Of a DNA stretch of 64,000 nt, positions 61,792 to 64,000 are shown in pieces. Origin of the DNA: Pantoea rodasii. GTDB taxonomy: Bacteria > Pseudomonadota > Gammaproteobacteria > Enterobacterales > Enterobacteriaceae. The DNA lies in contig NZ_MLFP01000086.1 in assembly GCF_002095465.1 (NCBI RefSeq), forward strand, positions 766,903-830,902. Reading direction: 5' to 3'. A program made the position numbers and the translations under genes. Positions within the stretch are counted from its first letter, which is position 1. Every line of letters starts with the position of its first letter. The notes beneath the pieces were generated by a model that was not told the origin of the DNA, did no database searches, and saw only the letters and a program-made list of their open reading frames with translations.

Positions 61792-63526
61792 ATGTCACCA
61801 TACAAAGTTCATGTTTACACAAGGGTTTCAAAGGCTTATCAGCAGGAAGGAAGCGGTATTGATGAGCAGTTAAGCCGCATCAATACCTATATAGAATCAA
61901 AAACCAGAACTGAGAAATTCTGATATCACATACTGGCAGGACATTGGACTAAGTGCATATCGCAATAAGAACATCTTGGATGGTGAACTTGCTGAATTTG
62001 TTAAATTAGTAGATTTAGGTGAGATTGGTGATGGTCATGCATTGGTTATCTATAGCTTAGATCGACTCTCCCGCCGTTCTTCGTGGGATGAGGATACCAT
62101 ACAAAAAGTCGTGAAAAGCGGCGTAATTATCAATGATGTGTCCACACCGGTTGTTCTTAGGAAAGATGATCAGTTTTCAAAGATAATAATGGAACTTATA
62201 ATTTCTCGTGGAAACAATGAAAGTAAGATCAAATCTGAGAGATCAACTGCTGGATGGGAGAAAAGATTAAAAGAAGCAAAAGAGCTAGGAAAGGTTTTCA
62301 CTAAAAAACTTCCTCGTTGGTTAAGTGCTGATGATAACGGTTATGTTGTTATTACTGAACAAGTGGAAATCATTAAGAGGATATTCAAAGAATATACTAA
62401 TGGACTTACAAGCCCCATTATAGCCCGACGTTTCAATGAAGAAGGCATAAAATCTACGGGAAATTCTCTTTGGCGACCGAGCACTATCACTAAGTTGATT
62501 AAAGATGAGAGACTCAGAGGAAACTTAAAGCGTAACAGTGATGGAACTCTAATACCCAATATATTCCCAGTTATAATTGAAAATGAACTTTTTGAAATTG
62601 CCAATAGAATATTAGAAGTTAATGCCGCTGGTACAAAAGGTCGTCCAAGAGAAAATAACGTCAACCGAGAAGTTCACAACATCCTTACGGGAATGATCCG
62701 TTGTGGTAAGTGTGGATCAAGAGTTACAACTGCTAAGAATACGCGTGGTGTCAGATACGTTGTATGCCGTAATAGACTCAATTTTAGAATATGCGGCCAA
62801 GGAAGTAAGAGATTAGACTTCCTCGAAAAAATGGTCATTAACCATATAAAACAGTTAGATATGAACAAGGTATTTTCATATCAAGAAGTTGATACAACAT
62901 TTGAAGCCACTTTGAAAAGCGAACTCGCAGTACTTGAAATCGAAGCTGAAAACTGCAAAGTAAAAATCGAAGAACGGAAAAAAGCAAAAAAGACACCCTC
63001 TTTCGCACTTGCAGATACTCTGACTGATATTGAAGATAGGATTAATGAGGTTCACAACCAATTGCAAGGTTTAGATTTAAATGACCCTTTGGTTGATATT
63101 GATAGTTACGATGTGGCAATGCTAATGGATTATACAAATGTTGATTTAAGAATGAGTCTGAGAAAGTTACTTACTCAAGCAGTTGACAAGATAACTTTTC
63201 AAAGCATAGATCAATACAATTTAATTGAGATAAAATACATTAAAGATGTATACAGGCACCTCATCATAACAAACAAGAAATTAACTGAAGTTGATCATGA
63301 AATAGCAATTCAAACAACCAGTGATGGGATAGACTATAATACTGCTAGCTTTTCAATTAGTGAAAATATCACTGAAGAGAAATGCACGTTCTCAAACATA
63401 TACAGTGCTGAAATGAAGGATTACTTTCTTCTAGCCAACTACCTTGGTGGAATTGAAGGAAAGCAATGGATAGTTGATCTCATGTATGATGAAAGCAACA
63501 TGAGCATAGTTACTTCAAACGATTAA
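61792..63526 (+). pseudogene. Large serine recombinase (integrase), frame break after residue ~36
   Basis: A site-specific recombinase of about 577 residues. ATG 61792 opens YKVHVYTRVSKAYQQEGSGI, with the catalytic Ser in YTRVS, then the frame ends at TGA 61921. It resumes one base out of phase: dropping one A from the run at 61899-61903 gives ESKPELRNSDITYWQDIGLS and joins the long frame. That contains YSLDRLSRRSS of the resolvase domain, a recombinase domain (about 130-260), a zinc ribbon (RCGKCGSR, Cys pairs near residue 300) and a coiled-coil C-terminus (LEIEAENCKVKIEERKKAKK). AT-rich codon use marks it as foreign. It is adjacent to its presumed attachment site in lplA. Confidence 0.82.
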
Positions 63527-63551
63527 AATTAAGCCTGTTATGGGCTTAATT
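63527..63551 (+). terminator. Hairpin terminator after the recombinase
   Basis: AATTAAGCC / GGCTTAATT is a perfect 9-base inverted repeat with a 7-base loop, directly after the stop; A-rich on the far side, so it could serve both the recombinase and the convergent small gene. Confidence 0.6.
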
Positions 63552-63569
63552 AAAAATAACCACTAACCA

Positions 63570-63749
63570 TTAACGATCCTGCGAATAATTTCCAATCAAT
63601 TTAGAAGTACTATCAAGAATTTTTAAAATCTCTACAGCGCTTTCCTCCTTCCTAATAAAGTACTGAGTCAGTAACTGCGATTGTTCCTCAATGAATTTGT
63701 CTATATTCTGAACATCAGGTTTACGCATAAGGATAGATTTAAGATTCAT
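63570..63749 (-). CDS. Small hypothetical protein of the integrated element
   Basis: A 59-residue frame from ATG 63749 with AGGA 7 bases upstream (CAACAGGACAGTACT). It reads LKSILMRKPDVQNIDKFIEE then QLLTQYFIRKEESAVEIL, a helical, charged protein without recognised homology. It is convergent with the recombinase, with the shared hairpin between. Real coding is supported by the good ribosome site and helical periodicity only. Confidence 0.5.
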   Translation of the reverse strand: MNLKSILMRKPDVQNIDKFIEEQSQLLTQYFIRKEESAVEILKILDSTSKLIGNYSQDR

Positions 63750-63872
63750 AGTACTGTCCTGTTGATATATAGGGAGAAGTTATCAATTAAATCAACCAGT
63801 AGGCGATTGCTTCCAAGGATTTCAGTACTCAACAATCATCACATCGCAAACTACGTTAGCACCGAGCAAAAA

Positions 63873-63892
63873 AAAGAGGCCAAAGCCTCTTT
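63873..63892 (-). terminator. Rho-independent terminator, minus strand
   Basis: AAAGAGGC-CAAA-GCCTCTTT forms an 8-base stem. On the minus strand it is followed by a run of eight T (the A-run 63868-63875), a textbook terminator for the gene that enters from the right end of the window. Confidence 0.75.
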
Positions 63893-63909
63893 AGGAAAAG
63901 ATGAAGTGT

Positions 63910-64000
63910 TTAACCCTTCGGTGGGAAGGGATCTTTACCGTGCGAATCTTTTGCACGAATACGTCCATTCTCACCATGTATCAAAAGCTCACTACCCTGA
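63910..64000 (-). CDS. Partial hypothetical protein of the integrated element (5' end outside window)
   Basis: The minus-strand frame enters from beyond the right end and stops at TAA 63910-63912. The last residues read ELLIHGENGRIRAKDSHGKD and PFPPKG. A canonical terminator lies 18 bases downstream, supporting a real gene. Function not recognised. Confidence 0.5.
   Translation of the reverse strand, partial: QGSELLIHGENGRIRAKDSHGKDPFPPKG

Noticed and set aside
1..64000. CRISPR arrays, tRNA and rRNA genes
   Set aside because: No regularly spaced repeats, tRNA cloverleaf-like genes or rRNA segments were recognised by eye anywhere in the window.

Overview
The window reads as an accessory-rich stretch from a member of the Enterobacterales, most likely a plant-associated Erwiniaceae such as Pantoea or Erwinia. 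This is inferred from close family resemblance to enteric proteins (FhuE, CydC, RluF, CurA, LplA, YjbD/DUF3811, YlcI/YnfO), from coding style, and from the catabolic content. Species, and chromosome versus large plasmid, cannot be fixed from the sequence alone.

Layout. 1-2.3 kb: the end of a CydD-like and a whole CydC-like ABC exporter, then a small DUF3950 protein. 2.3-6.1 kb: a Fur-boxed FhuE siderophore receptor, a PNPOx-like flavoprotein and a DUF2256 protein. 6.3-17.1 kb: a peptide-type ABC importer whose fused ATPase is divergent from a MarR regulator; three FAD amine/amino-acid oxidoreductases and an SDR are interleaved with the transporter genes. It looks like one uptake-and-oxidation operon of unknown substrate. 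17.2-18.3 kb: a XenA-type flavin reductase. 18.5-23.7 kb: an AT-richer island of fragments holding a polymorphic-toxin-like/immunity pair, an orphan Fur box beside a LysR stub, an aldehyde dehydrogenase, a T6SS PAAR-like (DUF4150) stub, an ISNCY transposase stub and a deleted AbiE toxin-antitoxin locus.

23.9-29.8 kb: DUF1345, DUF3811, VF530 and YbhB-like proteins, a purine/cytosine permease behind a perfect 24-bp palindrome, and a FUSC efflux protein. 30-33.9 kb: an acid-sugar operon (MFS permease, glucarate-dehydratase-like enzyme, exported lactonase). 34-36.8 kb: a small XRE regulator divergent from curA, then sfnB. 36.8-42.7 kb: a CUT2 ABC importer ending in an LLM flavin monooxygenase, convergent with sfnB. 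43-44.8 kb: rluF and an HPP membrane protein. 44.8-49.8 kb: a UgpBAEC-like importer with a metallophosphoesterase. 50.1-51.8 kb: an apparently intact AbiEi/AbiEii pair with two operator-like repeats. 51.8-61.4 kb: a cluster matching D-apionate degradation through L-erythrulose (ApnO, OiaC, LerI and LerK-like enzymes, MFS importer, SorC regulator) with divergent RpiB-like isomerase and transketolase feeding the pentose phosphate pathway. 61.6-64 kb: lplA cut after 46 codons by an AT-rich integrated element carrying a large serine recombinase.

A striking property of this sequence is that seven reading-frame breaks in six otherwise normal genes, including a transketolase, are each repaired by adding a single base, mostly in short homopolymers. 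That pattern suggests systematic one-base deletions in the assembly rather than seven real mutations. An eighth break, in the recombinase, has the opposite sign.
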